DNA of 64,000 nucleotides from Rhodospirillaceae bacterium (GTDB taxonomy: Bacteria > Pseudomonadota > Alphaproteobacteria > Rhodospirillales > Rhodospirillaceae): positions 36,692-100,691 of the forward strand of contig JAQWRV010000015.1 in the NCBI GenBank assembly GCA_029243545.1, in the 5' to 3' direction. Positions 27,015-36,028 of this stretch are shown here, piece by piece (the stretch's first letter is position 1; each line of letters opens with the position of its first letter). The translations under genes and the position numbers were made by a program. The notes below the pieces were generated by a model, which saw only the letters and a program-made list of their open reading frames with translations, did not search any database and was not told the origin of the DNA.

Positions 27015-28085
27015 ATGAACATGTTAGACGACCCAAACAATAGAAAGAGCGAACGCGGATACACAGTAGCGGTGATCGGCGCCACCGGTAATGTTGGGCG
27101 GGAAGTCTTAACGACCTTGTGGGAGCGCCAGTTTCCGGCGGAGCGCGTCATTGCACTGGCCTCTGAGCGGTCTGTCGGCGCTGAAGTGTCTTACGGAGAA
27201 GGTGGGGTACTCCAGGTGCAGAGCCTCAAGGACTTTGATTTCAAAGGCGTTGATATTGCCTTGTCGTCTCCTGGAGCGCGGGTCTCCGCAGAGCACAGTC
27301 CGCGGGCTGCCGCCGCCGGTGCCGTGGTTATCGACAATACCTCACATTTTCGCATGGACCCGGATGTACCCCTGGTGGTGCCCGAGGTGAATCCTGAGGC
27401 GATTGCCGGTTACCCCAAGCGGGGCATCATCGCCAATCCCAACTGTTCAACCATCCAGATGGTAACGGCTCTCAAACCGCTGCACGATGCCTACGGTATT
27501 GAGCGCGTCATCGTGTCCACGTACCAATCCACGTCCGGCGCCGGCAAGGACGGTATGGACGAGCTGTTCAATCAGACCAAAGGGATTTTTGTTAATCAGC
27601 CGGTACAGGACTCTAAGCAGGCCTTCACCAAACAGATTGCGTTTAATGTGATACCTCATATTGACGATTTCATGGAAGATGGCGCGACCAAAGAAGAATG
27701 GAAGATGATGGTCGAGACCAAGAAGATCATCGATCCAAAGATCAAGGTGCACGCCAACTGCGCGCGCGTTCCTTCGTTCATCGGTCATGCGGAATACGTC
27801 AACATCGAAACCAAGAAGCCGATCGAAGACAAGGATGTACGTGCTCTGCTTAAGAAGGCACCAGGCGTGACGGTGATTGATTACCGCCGTGACGAGGGCT
27901 ACGTCACGCCAGCCGAGGTCGCTGGTGAAGATGCCGTCTTCGTATCTCGCATCCGCTGTGATTCCACGGTCGATAACGGCCTTTCGTTCTGGTGTGTTTC
28001 CGACAACCTACGTAAAGGTGCGGCGTTGAACGCGGTACAGATCGCGGAAGTGCTGGTGCAGAATTATCTCAGCGTCGGCGATTGA
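27015..28085 (+). CDS. asd: Aspartate-semialdehyde dehydrogenase
   Basis: This 356-residue NADPH enzyme of the lysine/threonine/methionine branch begins with YTVAVIGATGNVGREVLTTL. It has the active Cys in ANPNCSTIQMVTALKPLH, STYQSTSGAGKDGMDEL, and the closing His region HANCARVPSFIGHAEYV. A large part of the middle (EEWKMMVETKKIIDPKIKVH) fits the proteobacterial Asd. It lies downstream of leuB as in many Alphaproteobacteria, with one small convergent gene between. Confidence 0.96.
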   Translation: MNMLDDPNNRKSERGYTVAVIGATGNVGREVLTTLWERQFPAERVIALASERSVGAEVSYGEGGVLQVQSLKDFDFKGVDIALSSPGARVSAEHSPRAAAAGAVVIDNTSHFRMDPDVPLVVPEVNPEAIAGYPKRGIIANPNCSTIQMVTALKPLHDAYGIERVIVSTYQSTSGAGKDGMDELFNQTKGIFVNQPVQDSKQAFTKQIAFNVIPHIDDFMEDGATKEEWKMMVETKKIIDPKIKVHANCARVPSFIGHAEYVNIETKKPIEDKDVRALLKKAPGVTVIDYRRDEGYVTPAEVAGEDAVFVSRIRCDSTVDNGLSFWCVSDNLRKGAALNAVQIAEVLVQNYLSVGD

Positions 28086-28091
28086 GCTGTT

Positions 28092-28283
28092 TTACAGCAA
28101 GGCATTTGCCAACACGGCGACACCAAGGACCAAAAATAGTCCTGCTGAGATTTTGCTGATCCAATCCAGGCCATTACGCACGCGCTGATGCAGCAGGTCG
28201 GTGAGACGAGCAAGAAACACCCACCACAATAGGCCTGGCCCAGCCCCCGCTTGACTCAATCTTGTGGGGCTCTTTTCTTTCAC
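28092..28283 (-). pseudogene. C-terminal fragment resembling a LysE-family exporter
   Basis: The frame of 63 residues contains LLWWVFLARLTDLLHQRVRN and LDWISKISAGLFLVLGVAVL, which resembles the last two membrane segments of LysE/RhtB amino acid exporters. The remaining 140 or so residues are missing, and the sequence before 28283 shows no continuation. It is probably a decaying fragment trapped between asd and the next gene. Homology is judged by eye and could be wrong. Confidence 0.45.
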
Positions 28284-28414
28284 ATTATTGAGGCCTTCAT
28301 GGCGGTCACTGTTGTATAGAGGGTTTCACCGAAGCAAGGTGGTATGCCTTGTTCCCAAGGATAGCCTTGTCTATACCCGCGATTAAATATCTCCGACCGG
28401 AAACCAAAACAAAA

Positions 28415-29296
28415 ATGCTTACCCTAAATCGTCCGCGCCGCAGCGTTCTCTATATGCCTGCATCTAATCCGCGCGTACTAGAAAAGGCCAAGGGCCTTGC
28501 CGCCGATACATTGATTTTCGATTTGGAAGACGCAGTTACGCCAGATGCCAAAAGCGCCGCGCGTGATGCCGCCGTCGCGGCTGTGGCATCTAATGACTAT
28601 GGCCACCGGGAATGTCTGATCAGGGTTAATGCCCTCGATACGCAATGGGGAGAAGATGATCTCAAAGCGGCCGCGAGCTCGAAAACAGATGGGGTGATCA
28701 TTCCTAAGGTGTCGGCGCCGGATGAAATGGCGCAAGTGGATGACGTGTTAACGCGCTGCGGCGCTGCCGACGATTTTCCGCTCTGGGCGATGATGGAAAC
28801 AGCAAGGGGTGTATGGGCTGCCAATGACATCGCCCGTTCGTCAAACCGCCTGGTCGGGTTTTGTGCCGGTACCGCTGATCTTGCTAAGGATCTCCACTGT
28901 ACCCATCCGGCGGACCGCGCGCCGATGCTGACGGCTCTTCAGTTGATCGTGTTGGCTGCCCGGGTCAACGGTTTATCAGTGCTCGACGGCGTTCACGTTG
29001 ACCTCAATGATGAGGCAGGGTTCGCCATGGTATGCCGCCAGGGACGTGATTTTGGTTTTGACGGTAAGACACTCATTCATCCCAAGCAGATTGCTGTGGC
29101 CAATGAAACCTTTGCGCCCTCAGCCGATGACATTGCGCACGCCCAACGTCTTATTGAAGCGCACGGAGCAGCACAAGCCAAGGGGGCCGCGGTAACAACA
29201 CTCGATGGCCATTTGGTTGAAGTGCTGCATGTACAGCAGGCCGAACACCTTCTAGCCAAAGCCGAGGCGATTTCTGCCATGACCAATCAAGGGTAG
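28415..29296 (+). CDS. HpcH/HpaI-type CoA-ester lyase (citrate lyase beta-like)
   Basis: This 293-residue TIM-barrel enzyme has RPRRSVLYMPASNPRVLEKA, the metal-binding DTLIFDLEDAVTPDAKSAAR, ALDTQWGEDDLKAA, IPKVSAPDEMA, MMETARGVWAANDIA and GFDGKTLIHPKQIAVANETF. This is the CitE-like group that includes malyl-CoA, beta-methylmalyl-CoA and citramalyl-CoA lyases. The exact CoA ester is unknown. The ATG at 28415 fits the family start; an upstream in-frame start at 28349 adds unconserved residues. Confidence 0.9.
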   Translation: MLTLNRPRRSVLYMPASNPRVLEKAKGLAADTLIFDLEDAVTPDAKSAARDAAVAAVASNDYGHRECLIRVNALDTQWGEDDLKAAASSKTDGVIIPKVSAPDEMAQVDDVLTRCGAADDFPLWAMMETARGVWAANDIARSSNRLVGFCAGTADLAKDLHCTHPADRAPMLTALQLIVLAARVNGLSVLDGVHVDLNDEAGFAMVCRQGRDFGFDGKTLIHPKQIAVANETFAPSADDIAHAQRLIEAHGAAQAKGAAVTTLDGHLVEVLHVQQAEHLLAKAEAISAMTNQG

Positions 29297-29306
29297 GAAC
29301 AGTCAC

Positions 29307-30323
29307 ATGTTAACCCTCAGCGTTCTTGATCAGACGCCAATCCGGTCCGGCGGTACGGCGGTGCAGGCCATAGACGAAACACTGGCGTTGGCTCAGGCCA
29401 CTGAAAAGATGGGATATCACCGCTACTGGCTGGCGGAACATCACGGTACCAAAGGGCTAGCCGGCTGCTCTCCGGAGATTCTCATTGCCAGGGTCGCTGC
29501 TGTAACATCATCCATCAGGGTCGGCTCTGGCGGCGTCATGCTCAGCCATTACAGCCCGCTCAAAGTGGCGGAAAACTTTTCGCTTCTGGCGACGATGTAT
29601 CCCAACCGCATCGACGTCGGTCTTGGCCGCGCACCTGGCGGTGATCAATTGACCTCCATGGGCATGGCGTATGGCTCGCAGATCGGCGTCGAGTACTACC
29701 CGGCCAAAGTCATCGATCTCAAAGCATTCCTGACAGACAGCACGCCGGCCAACGCGTCTCTCGCGAGCATTAAGATTACACCCAAGCCACCTGTGCCGCC
29801 TGAGATGTGGCTGCTCGGCTCATCAGATGAAAGCGCGAAGCTAGCCGCCCAATTCGGGTTGCCATATTCTTTCGCGCATTTCATTTATCCTGAAGGTGCA
29901 AAAGCCACGTTAGATCTGTATCGCGATGTATTCGAACCATCGGACGTTCTCAGCAAACCGCAAGCCAACATGTGTGTTGGCGTCATCTGCGCGGAGACAC
30001 AAGAGGAAGCTGAGCATCTAGCGCTGAGCCGCAAACTCTGGCGGCTGCAACTCACCAAGGGCGAGCTTGGACCGTATCCGACACCTGAAGAGGCAGAGGC
30101 CTATCCCTATACAGACCGGGAACGAAAGGTAGCGGAGTCCGCCAACAAAACCGGCTTGGTCGGCACACCCGACTCCATCAAGAACGCCTTAGAGGACCTC
30201 GCTGGATCCCATGGCCTCGAAGAGTTTATGGTCGTGACCATCACCCATGACTTTGGCGCACGCGTTCGTTCTTATGAGCTGCTTGCTGACGTGTTTGGTC
30301 TTGCGCCACCTGAAACCGTTTAG
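29307..30323 (+). CDS. Luciferase-like (LLM class) flavin-dependent oxidoreductase
   Basis: This 338-residue TIM-barrel flavoprotein is of the YhbW/bacterial luciferase type: LSVLDQTPIRSGGTAVQAID, YHRYWLAEHHGTKGLAGCSP, VGSGGVMLSHYSPLKVAENF and RIDVGLGRAPGGDQL. It uses reduced flavin, with unknown substrate. It begins ten bases after the CoA-ester lyase gene and is followed by a VOC gene, so the three probably form one transcript. Confidence 0.9.
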   Translation: MLTLSVLDQTPIRSGGTAVQAIDETLALAQATEKMGYHRYWLAEHHGTKGLAGCSPEILIARVAAVTSSIRVGSGGVMLSHYSPLKVAENFSLLATMYPNRIDVGLGRAPGGDQLTSMGMAYGSQIGVEYYPAKVIDLKAFLTDSTPANASLASIKITPKPPVPPEMWLLGSSDESAKLAAQFGLPYSFAHFIYPEGAKATLDLYRDVFEPSDVLSKPQANMCVGVICAETQEEAEHLALSRKLWRLQLTKGELGPYPTPEEAEAYPYTDRERKVAESANKTGLVGTPDSIKNALEDLAGSHGLEEFMVVTITHDFGARVRSYELLADVFGLAPPETV

Positions 30324-30340
30324 CCACTCGGAGACAACCC

Positions 30341-30862
30341 ATGCCTGCCTTTAGCCCCATGATAAGAGCCGCTCTTATGGTCTCCGACTTGGATAGGAGT
30401 CGGGCTTTCTACAAAGATATTTTGGATCTGGATGAGGCTTTTGTCGAAGGCGAAGTCAGCGGTGGCAATATGTGGGAAGTGCTTGCTGTTCCAGAGACCA
30501 CGGCCACCCGTCTCTGTGTTTTGAAACGCGCTGGTCAGCCTGAGTACGGCATGGTCGGATTATTCGAGTTGACCAACCCGCAACCTGACGCCGTTGAACG
30601 CCCCTCGACCGGCATGAACCGCGGTGAGTTATGTATGGTGTTTTACTGTGATGATCTTGAAGCCGTTACGGCCAAGCTCGAAGCTGGCGGCCACACAATT
30701 GTCAGCCCAGCTATGCCGCTCCGTCTGCGCGGTTACATCAAACAACGCGAAATGATTTTCCGTGATCCTGACGGGGCTTTGATCAACTTGATTGAATGGG
30801 ACCCATCGCGGCTAGACAAGCCTGAAACTTGGACGGGCGTGCCCCAAGAAAATGCGGGCTAG
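30341..30862 (+). CDS. VOC (glyoxalase/bleomycin resistance) family protein
   Basis: This 173-residue metal-dependent fold protein has the VOC start MIRAALMVSDLDRSRAFYKD, a middle strand GELCMVFYCDDLEAVTAKLE, and REMIFRDPDGALINLIEWDP, where the terminal Glu would be a metal ligand. Possible roles are dioxygenase, epimerase or glyoxalase; none can be picked. It ends in a CTAG shared with the stop of the convergent next gene. Confidence 0.87.
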   Translation: MPAFSPMIRAALMVSDLDRSRAFYKDILDLDEAFVEGEVSGGNMWEVLAVPETTATRLCVLKRAGQPEYGMVGLFELTNPQPDAVERPSTGMNRGELCMVFYCDDLEAVTAKLEAGGHTIVSPAMPLRLRGYIKQREMIFRDPDGALINLIEWDPSRLDKPETWTGVPQENAG

Positions 30863-31413
30863 TTGGCTGGCTTTTCATTATCTGCCATTCGAACAAACCT
30901 AACCATGCATTTGGCTCCATCAGGCGACAGCACGACAGTCTGCTTCGCCGGCGGGCCATTATGAATGCGGTATTCGTAAATCAAAGCAGTGTCTGTTCCC
31001 CGTTCGACAAGGTTTTCCGTCAGCACCGAAGCGACGATAGGAATCTCGTTGTCAGTGCACATCAGTTCGTTCAATCCCTCGAACGCGCGATACGGTTTTG
31101 CGTCTTCGCTCTCGGAGGGTGAGACGGTGCAATCAACTTGATCAGGACGAATACGAAAGAATGTCTTGTAAGCGCCGACCCGGCCGTCTCTGTAAGAATA
31201 TTCCGCGGTCATAGACGTTTTTGAGACCCTTAGCCGAAAGACCGGGTCAAGATCGAGGGCAACCTTGCCATCCCGCAGGCAATATACATGTTGAGCTTCC
31301 TTATAGAGCTTCACCTCAGGATCTTCGGCGGCGGCACCGACACTAATGAATCCAAGAGAAACGGCGGCGAAGAGAGCGCCTATAGGAGGCTTATAAATAC
31401 TGATGGTCGACAT
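30859..31413 (-). CDS. Uncharacterised exported protein
   Basis: The protein has 184 residues with a clear Sec signal (IGALFAAVSLGFISVGAAAE, cleavage probably after GAAA). The mature part of about 155 residues has four cysteines (YCLRD, DCTVS, LMCTDN, KCMVRF) that could form two disulfides, suggesting a small periplasmic domain. I recognise no family. It stands alone with promoter space upstream (31414-31536). Confidence 0.6.
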   Translation of the reverse strand: MSTISIYKPPIGALFAAVSLGFISVGAAAEDPEVKLYKEAQHVYCLRDGKVALDLDPVFRLRVSKTSMTAEYSYRDGRVGAYKTFFRIRPDQVDCTVSPSESEDAKPYRAFEGLNELMCTDNEIPIVASVLTENLVERGTDTALIYEYRIHNGPPAKQTVVLSPDGAKCMVRFVRMADNEKPAN

Positions 31414-31536
31414 ATACCCAATATTCCCTACTCGTGGATTTAATGAAAAGATGGACTCTGTATCAATATGTTCCGGCAGTATGCCGCCTGCGCCAACTTA
31501 AGACTCTGTCATCTAGGAAACTGACTGGGACTCGGC

Positions 31537-32922
31537 CTAAATGGAGGCTGTGCGGCGCATTTTTGTTAAAGTCTCTTCATCCAATGAATAGCGGCGCAAA
31601 ATAAATAAGCTAAAGAGCATCAAGGCGACGGGGACAACCGCGAAGGCGATTAGAATGCCGGCCAAGGCACTTTCCGACTGCTCTACCCGTACACCGCCGC
31701 TTGATTCAACGAAGCCCATCACGGACAACACCAGACCAACAACTAAGGCGCCGAAGGCATTACCAGCCTTTTCTATTGCCATCCAAAACCCCGAAAAGAT
31801 TCCCTCGCGGCGATTTCCTGTGCTGAGGTAATCAAACTCTATGGTATCGGGCAACATGGCGACGGCCGTCATGAGAAGGCCAGTGTTGGTCAGTCCAACA
31901 AGAATGCCCCGCCCAATGACGTAAAAATCTTGGTCCGGTGCTGCCGCCAACCACGACAGCATGGTTGCGCAATAGGCAAGCATAGAAATGTAATAGGTTG
32001 GCTTTTTGCCAATCCGGCCCGCCAGCCACGTCCAGCAGGGTAAGGCAATAAAACCTGCTAACGCCATATACAGCGCCATATCGAATAACAAACCCGCTGA
32101 CCCTGAAATGGTGTAGTCAAACACATAGGGCAAACCGGCATAGACGCAACTTGCTGCAACCCAATACAAAATTGTAGCACTCGCTAAAATTACATAAGGC
32201 TTGTTCTTCAATGCTGTCCGCACTTGCACGCCAAGCGGTACAACATCAGCGGTAATCGTTTCTGTCGGAATGCTTCGGGTGGTAAAAAATGGCGATAGCA
32301 TGGAAAGCATGCAGACCACGCCCAAAACAGCGCCCATGAACGTGTAACCGGCAAGGCCGCCGCCACCCCATTCTACCAAGTATTTAACCATGCCGATTCC
32401 GATGAGAATGCCGATCGACTGAAAGACGATTCGGTAGGCCATGATGGTGGTCCGGCCTTTGTACGTCGGCGCCAGTTCTCCTGCATTAGCCAGGTACGGT
32501 ACCGAGAAAATTGAAAAGGCGGTTGAGACCAGCGTAAACATCACGGTCATGTAAGTGGCTCGCGCAAGAACCGTATCGAATGCGGGTACGTCGAATAAAA
32601 AATAGAACCCCACGCCACAGCCGAGGGCGCCGGCCAGTATGTATGGCCGCCTGCGGCCCAAACGGCTTTGGGTGTGGTCTGAAATACGGCCCATTACTGG
32701 GTCGAATACAATCACCCAAGCCTTGGGGATGAAGACCGCCAGACCGGCCAATGCCGGCGGAATGGCCAGCACATCGGTCATAAAAAAGAGAAGAATTAGC
32801 GCCGGGGTATTAGCGAGGATAGAGCCACCGACCTGACCGGCGCCAAATCCAAATTGAAAGAGAATGGAAAGCTTCGGTTCTACCGCTTCGCCTGGGTCAG
32901 CTTGATCTGAGGTCGTCAACAC
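31537..32922 (-). CDS. GPH-family (glycoside-pentoside-hexuronide) cation symporter
   Basis: This protein of about 461 residues has 12 membrane segments. MelB-like features are FGFGAGQVGGSILANTPALI at the N-terminus and AWVIVFDPVMGRISDHTQSR with LGRRRPYILAGA. The loop RTTIMAYRIVFQSIGILIGI and the GRIGKKPTYYISMLAY region also fit. It would take up a sugar-like or steroid-like solute with Na+ or H+. The GTG at 32922 is preferred over a TTG at 32979 because the extra residues look unrelated. It is the last of three minus-strand genes (methyltransferase, small protein, symporter). Confidence 0.85.
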   Translation of the reverse strand: MLTTSDQADPGEAVEPKLSILFQFGFGAGQVGGSILANTPALILLFFMTDVLAIPPALAGLAVFIPKAWVIVFDPVMGRISDHTQSRLGRRRPYILAGALGCGVGFYFLFDVPAFDTVLARATYMTVMFTLVSTAFSIFSVPYLANAGELAPTYKGRTTIMAYRIVFQSIGILIGIGMVKYLVEWGGGGLAGYTFMGAVLGVVCMLSMLSPFFTTRSIPTETITADVVPLGVQVRTALKNKPYVILASATILYWVAASCVYAGLPYVFDYTISGSAGLLFDMALYMALAGFIALPCWTWLAGRIGKKPTYYISMLAYCATMLSWLAAAPDQDFYVIGRGILVGLTNTGLLMTAVAMLPDTIEFDYLSTGNRREGIFSGFWMAIEKAGNAFGALVVGLVLSVMGFVESSGGVRVEQSESALAGILIAFAVVPVALMLFSLFILRRYSLDEETLTKMRRTASI

Positions 32923-32984
32923 ATATCCGATCAAGCCAATTCGCCGACGGTAAACAGTCAAACGTAAACACCCTAGCAAGCGCC

Positions 32985-33341
32985 TTACGGCATTGATGGA
33001 GCAGGAGGCTCGTCTTCAGGCTCTGCCGCTAACGATTCTGCTTCTTCCCGTAGCGTGAAGAAGACTCGGTCGATAAAACCTTGCCGCTCTGTGTCCAATG
33101 TGGTGCGTTCGTCATCGCTAAAGACATATCCTTCGACGTCATCGGGCAATACGACGCCTTTCTTGGCTGCAATCGATTCAAGCGCGGCCTGGCGTTCCTT
33201 GATGACCCACATTTCTTGGGCAAGGCCCATGCATATTGAAACAAGTTCATCGACGCCTTGTGAGTCGAAAAACCGCATGCGCTTACCCTTAACGCTATAG
33301 CGCAGTGGCGTTGGCCCCACGTTTGAACTGTCGTCTGGCAT
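32985..33341 (-). CDS. Uncharacterised small acidic protein
   Basis: The protein has 118 residues, acidic, with a predicted helical middle (VDELVSICMGLAQEMWVIKE, then RQAALESIAAKKGVVLPDDV) and a Pro/Glu-rich C-terminus. No signal peptide or membrane segment is seen. It is placed between a methyltransferase and a GPH symporter on the same strand. No family is recognised. Confidence 0.55.
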   Translation of the reverse strand: MPDDSSNVGPTPLRYSVKGKRMRFFDSQGVDELVSICMGLAQEMWVIKERQAALESIAAKKGVVLPDDVEGYVFSDDERTTLDTERQGFIDRVFFTLREEAESLAAEPEDEPPAPSMP

Positions 33342-33383
33342 TGTCTTGTATCCCTGTTCTTGTGTCTCTATTCCGGGTGTTAT

Positions 33384-34580
33384 CTATTTCCGTGCACCAA
33401 AGAAATACCACATTACGCCATCACCGAAGCGGCCCACATTACTGTTGTTGGTTGCATCTTTATTGTTAACCGCCTCCAACAGCGCGTCTTCGCCATAGAG
33501 GTTTTTACTTGGCGCCACGTGCTCAAAGAAGCTGTCTTTCTTAAAGCCGGCTTCTGCAATTTCCGCTTTGGCATCGGCATCCCGGAAAGCCTTATAGAAA
33601 GGTTCCTTGTTGTAGTAGGCATCCCAATCCAAATAGAACCCGTCATAGGCCGACATCATGCTGTTTGGCGGCAGTTCATAATGAATCATAACGCCACCAG
33701 GTTTAAGTATACGGTGCGCCTCCTTGAACACGCCCTTAATATTTTTGTTAGGCACTTCGTGCAGGAACATACACGAATAAACGACGTCGAATGTGTCGTC
33801 TTCAAAATCCGTATGCTCGGCATCCATTTGATGGAAGTGGCTGGTTATGCCGTACGATTGCGCTCGGGCGTGGGCATAGCGCACACAGGGTCCGCCAACA
33901 TCAATGCCGTGTATCTCTGCATCCGGATAGCGGTCCTTCCAGGGCAGGGTCGAATGACCGAGTGAGCATCCCAAGTCGAGCACTTTTTCCGGTTTTACGT
34001 CCGGGTATCGCGCTTGGAAATAGGTTGAGACGGAATCTGTGATGTCCTGCATGCGATTGCCGAGAAGGCCGAAAGAAAACACGCCGAGGCCGTTATCAAA
34101 CACAGCACCTTGGGTGACGTCATGGTCGAAGCGCTCTTCATGGTAGTTTCCGGGCATGAGGTGCACATCTAATTCGGACACGTAGCGCGGAACACTGAAA
34201 TTCGGATCGGTTGCAACAGTTCCGCTGGCTTTGTCGCCGGCCTGGCTCAGCACCTGTGCCCGCCTGGACAAGTCTTCGCCTTCCCGTTCCACGGCTGGCA
34301 TGACCGAACGCCATACCATTTCTTGGGTATTGCAGCGCATGGACGAATAGAACTTGAAGATGGTCTCTGGCTTGAAGGTCTTGTGAACTTCAGGGCCATC
34401 AGCCGGCGCTCGGCCGTTCACTTTCTCAAAAGAGGGCTCAACCTTGCGTTCCCAAACTGTTTTCATGTGACCGGCGAGGTCATTCAAAACATATCCACGC
34501 ATGCCTTGGACGAAATGCTGGCGCGAGGATTCATCTTTGGTGTGGCTGACTTTCATGTCGTGATCTACGTAATCGGTCAT
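33384..34580 (-). CDS. SAM-dependent class I methyltransferase with a long N-terminal region
   Basis: The product has 398 residues. The C-terminal half is a methyltransferase: motif I EKVLDLGCSLGHSTLPW, DAEIHGIDVGGPCVRYAHAR (acidic loop), FDVVYSCMFLHEVPNKNI and LKPGGVMIHYEL. The first 180 residues form an additional domain of unknown type, including FKPETIFKFYSSMRCNTQEM. The substrate is unknown. It appears to lead a three-gene unit with a small protein and a GPH symporter. Confidence 0.85.
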   Translation of the reverse strand: MTDYVDHDMKVSHTKDESSRQHFVQGMRGYVLNDLAGHMKTVWERKVEPSFEKVNGRAPADGPEVHKTFKPETIFKFYSSMRCNTQEMVWRSVMPAVEREGEDLSRRAQVLSQAGDKASGTVATDPNFSVPRYVSELDVHLMPGNYHEERFDHDVTQGAVFDNGLGVFSFGLLGNRMQDITDSVSTYFQARYPDVKPEKVLDLGCSLGHSTLPWKDRYPDAEIHGIDVGGPCVRYAHARAQSYGITSHFHQMDAEHTDFEDDTFDVVYSCMFLHEVPNKNIKGVFKEAHRILKPGGVMIHYELPPNSMMSAYDGFYLDWDAYYNKEPFYKAFRDADAKAEIAEAGFKKDSFFEHVAPSKNLYGEDALLEAVNNKDATNNSNVGRFGDGVMWYFFGARK

Positions 34581-34757
34581 CTCAATGTCCTTGGCTTATA
34601 AAGGGCTAAACACTTGTAATGATTATACCTGACTCTGGCTTCGATGAGTCCACACTAAGGCCTTGCAAATTCATCAAAAAGCTACATTTCTAGGGCTTGT
34701 GATCCAATTCCGGTTGACTGGCGATCGGTATTCCCCCGGAGCGATGACAAAAAAAGC

Positions 34758-35075
34758 TCATTGTCCCACCTCCAGGCAGTTTAGCACATAGTCCCGACCC
34801 GCTGGAATCCATTGAAACCGGACCATGATGGTGTCCGGTCCCGTGATGTGGAGTTTGACAGTATCGTGTACGCGAAAGTGATCCGTGGTGAACCTCCCGG
34901 CCGGGGTGGTCATCTCTTCTTCGCCAACGAAGGCAAGGGTTTGGTCACATATCTTGCCGAGCATGAAACTCACCGCCTGGGCGCCCGCGTACATGTAATA
35001 GACCGCCATCGGATCTTTGAGCCATGAGCTATGAGTAACTTTTAAATCAGGCGGTTTCTTGGCAGCGCTTGACAA
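34758..35075 (-). CDS. Uncharacterised protein, possibly a C-terminal fragment
   Basis: The frame of 105 residues contains EEEMTTPAGRFTTDHFRVHD and ITGPDTIMVRFQWIPAGRDY, resembling the last beta-strands of DUF3108-like or related lipocalin-type exported proteins, which usually are over 200 residues with a signal peptide. None is visible here. It may be the remnant of a longer gene or a short free-standing domain. The assignment is weak. Confidence 0.4.
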   Translation of the reverse strand: MSSAAKKPPDLKVTHSSWLKDPMAVYYMYAGAQAVSFMLGKICDQTLAFVGEEEMTTPAGRFTTDHFRVHDTVKLHITGPDTIMVRFQWIPAGRDYVLNCLEVGQ

Positions 35076-35160
35076 AACGCTAAGGCGAAAACAGCCCTCA
35101 AACTATACCTAATCTCTCCTAACGGTGCCGGTGAGCGGTGGCTAATCAGCCCGCTCTGCG

Positions 35161-35189
35161 TTGACTTGATCCTGGGGCAGGGGTACCTA
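35161..35189 (+). promoter_or_regulatory. Possible sigma-70 promoter of the sdh operon
   Basis: TTGACT (35161-35166) and TACCTA (35184-35189) are separated by 17 bases, 66 bases before the sdhC start. The -35 is good and the -10 weak. Confidence 0.3.
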
Positions 35190-35254
35190 TGACGCAGCGC
35201 AATGTGCGCGTGTTTCGGGTAGAAACTCCTTTAAAACAAAGAGCTTGTTCGATC

Positions 35255-35635
35255 ATGGCGACTCCGAACCGACCTCTCTCGCCGCACCTTCAGGTCTACC
35301 GTCTGCCGCTGACGGCCCTCATGTCCATTACCCATCGCATTACCGGGGTCGGCTTGACCCTCGGGGCGCTTTTATTGACGTGGTGGGTCACCGCTGCCGC
35401 CTATGGCGAAACGCAATACGCGCAGGTCCAGGGTCTCCTCGGTACCTGGCTCGGGCAGCTTGTCCTGCTCGGGTTTTCGTTCGCACTGTTTTACCACCTG
35501 TGTAACGGCCTCAGGCATATATTCTGGGATTTTGGCCGTTATTTCGAGTTAGAACAGGTCCGTCGCACAGATGCGGCTGTTCTTGTTGGCTCGGTCGCGC
35601 TTACGGTTGCGACCTGGGTTCAAGTTGTGTTTTAG
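35255..35635 (+). CDS. sdhC: Succinate dehydrogenase cytochrome b556 subunit SdhC
   Basis: This 126-residue membrane anchor of complex II starts RPLSPHLQVYRLPLTALMSI, with the family motif SITHRITGVGLTLGALLL and the haem-binding YHLCNGLRHIFWD. Three membrane segments are present. The ATG at 35255 gives the family length; an upstream in-frame ATG (35189) is rejected. First gene of sdhCDAB. Confidence 0.95.
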   Translation: MATPNRPLSPHLQVYRLPLTALMSITHRITGVGLTLGALLLTWWVTAAAYGETQYAQVQGLLGTWLGQLVLLGFSFALFYHLCNGLRHIFWDFGRYFELEQVRRTDAAVLVGSVALTVATWVQVVF

Positions 35636-35643
35636 GGGTGGCC

Positions 35644-36024
35644 ATGTCTTTACGTTCTGCTCTGGGTCATGCCCGCGGTCTCGGCGCTGCCAAAGAAGGC
35701 GTACACCATTGGTGGCTGCAACGTCTGACGGCAATCGCCCTCATTCCGCTGACACTCTGGCTGGTCGCGTCTATCATCGGACTGTCCGGAACGGGGTACG
35801 AGGAGTTTCTGTTCTGGTTCGGCAAACCGATCAACTCGACACTGATGATTCTGTTTTTGGGTGTTGGTTTTCATCACGCCCAGCTGGGCATGCAGGTGGT
35901 CTATGAAGACTACATCAGCAGCCACGGCACCCGCACCGCCATGACCATCCTGACCAAGTTTGCCTGCTACGGTTTGGCCACCTTGTCGATCGTTTCCATT
36001 CTCACCGTTGCGTTTAAAGGCTGA
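35644..36024 (+). CDS. sdhD: Succinate dehydrogenase membrane anchor SdhD
   Basis: The product has about 126 residues with three membrane segments. [20 protein letters not shown] at the N-terminus and [20 protein letters not shown] carry the Arg and His used for quinone and haem binding. It is separated by eight bases from sdhC. Confidence 0.94.
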   Translation: MSLRSALGHARGLGAAKEGVHHWWLQRLTAIALIPLTLWLVASIIGLSGTGYEEFLFWFGKPINSTLMILFLGVGFHHAQLGMQVVYEDYISSHGTRTAMTILTKFACYGLATLSIVSILTVAFKG

Positions 36025-36028
36025 GCCC

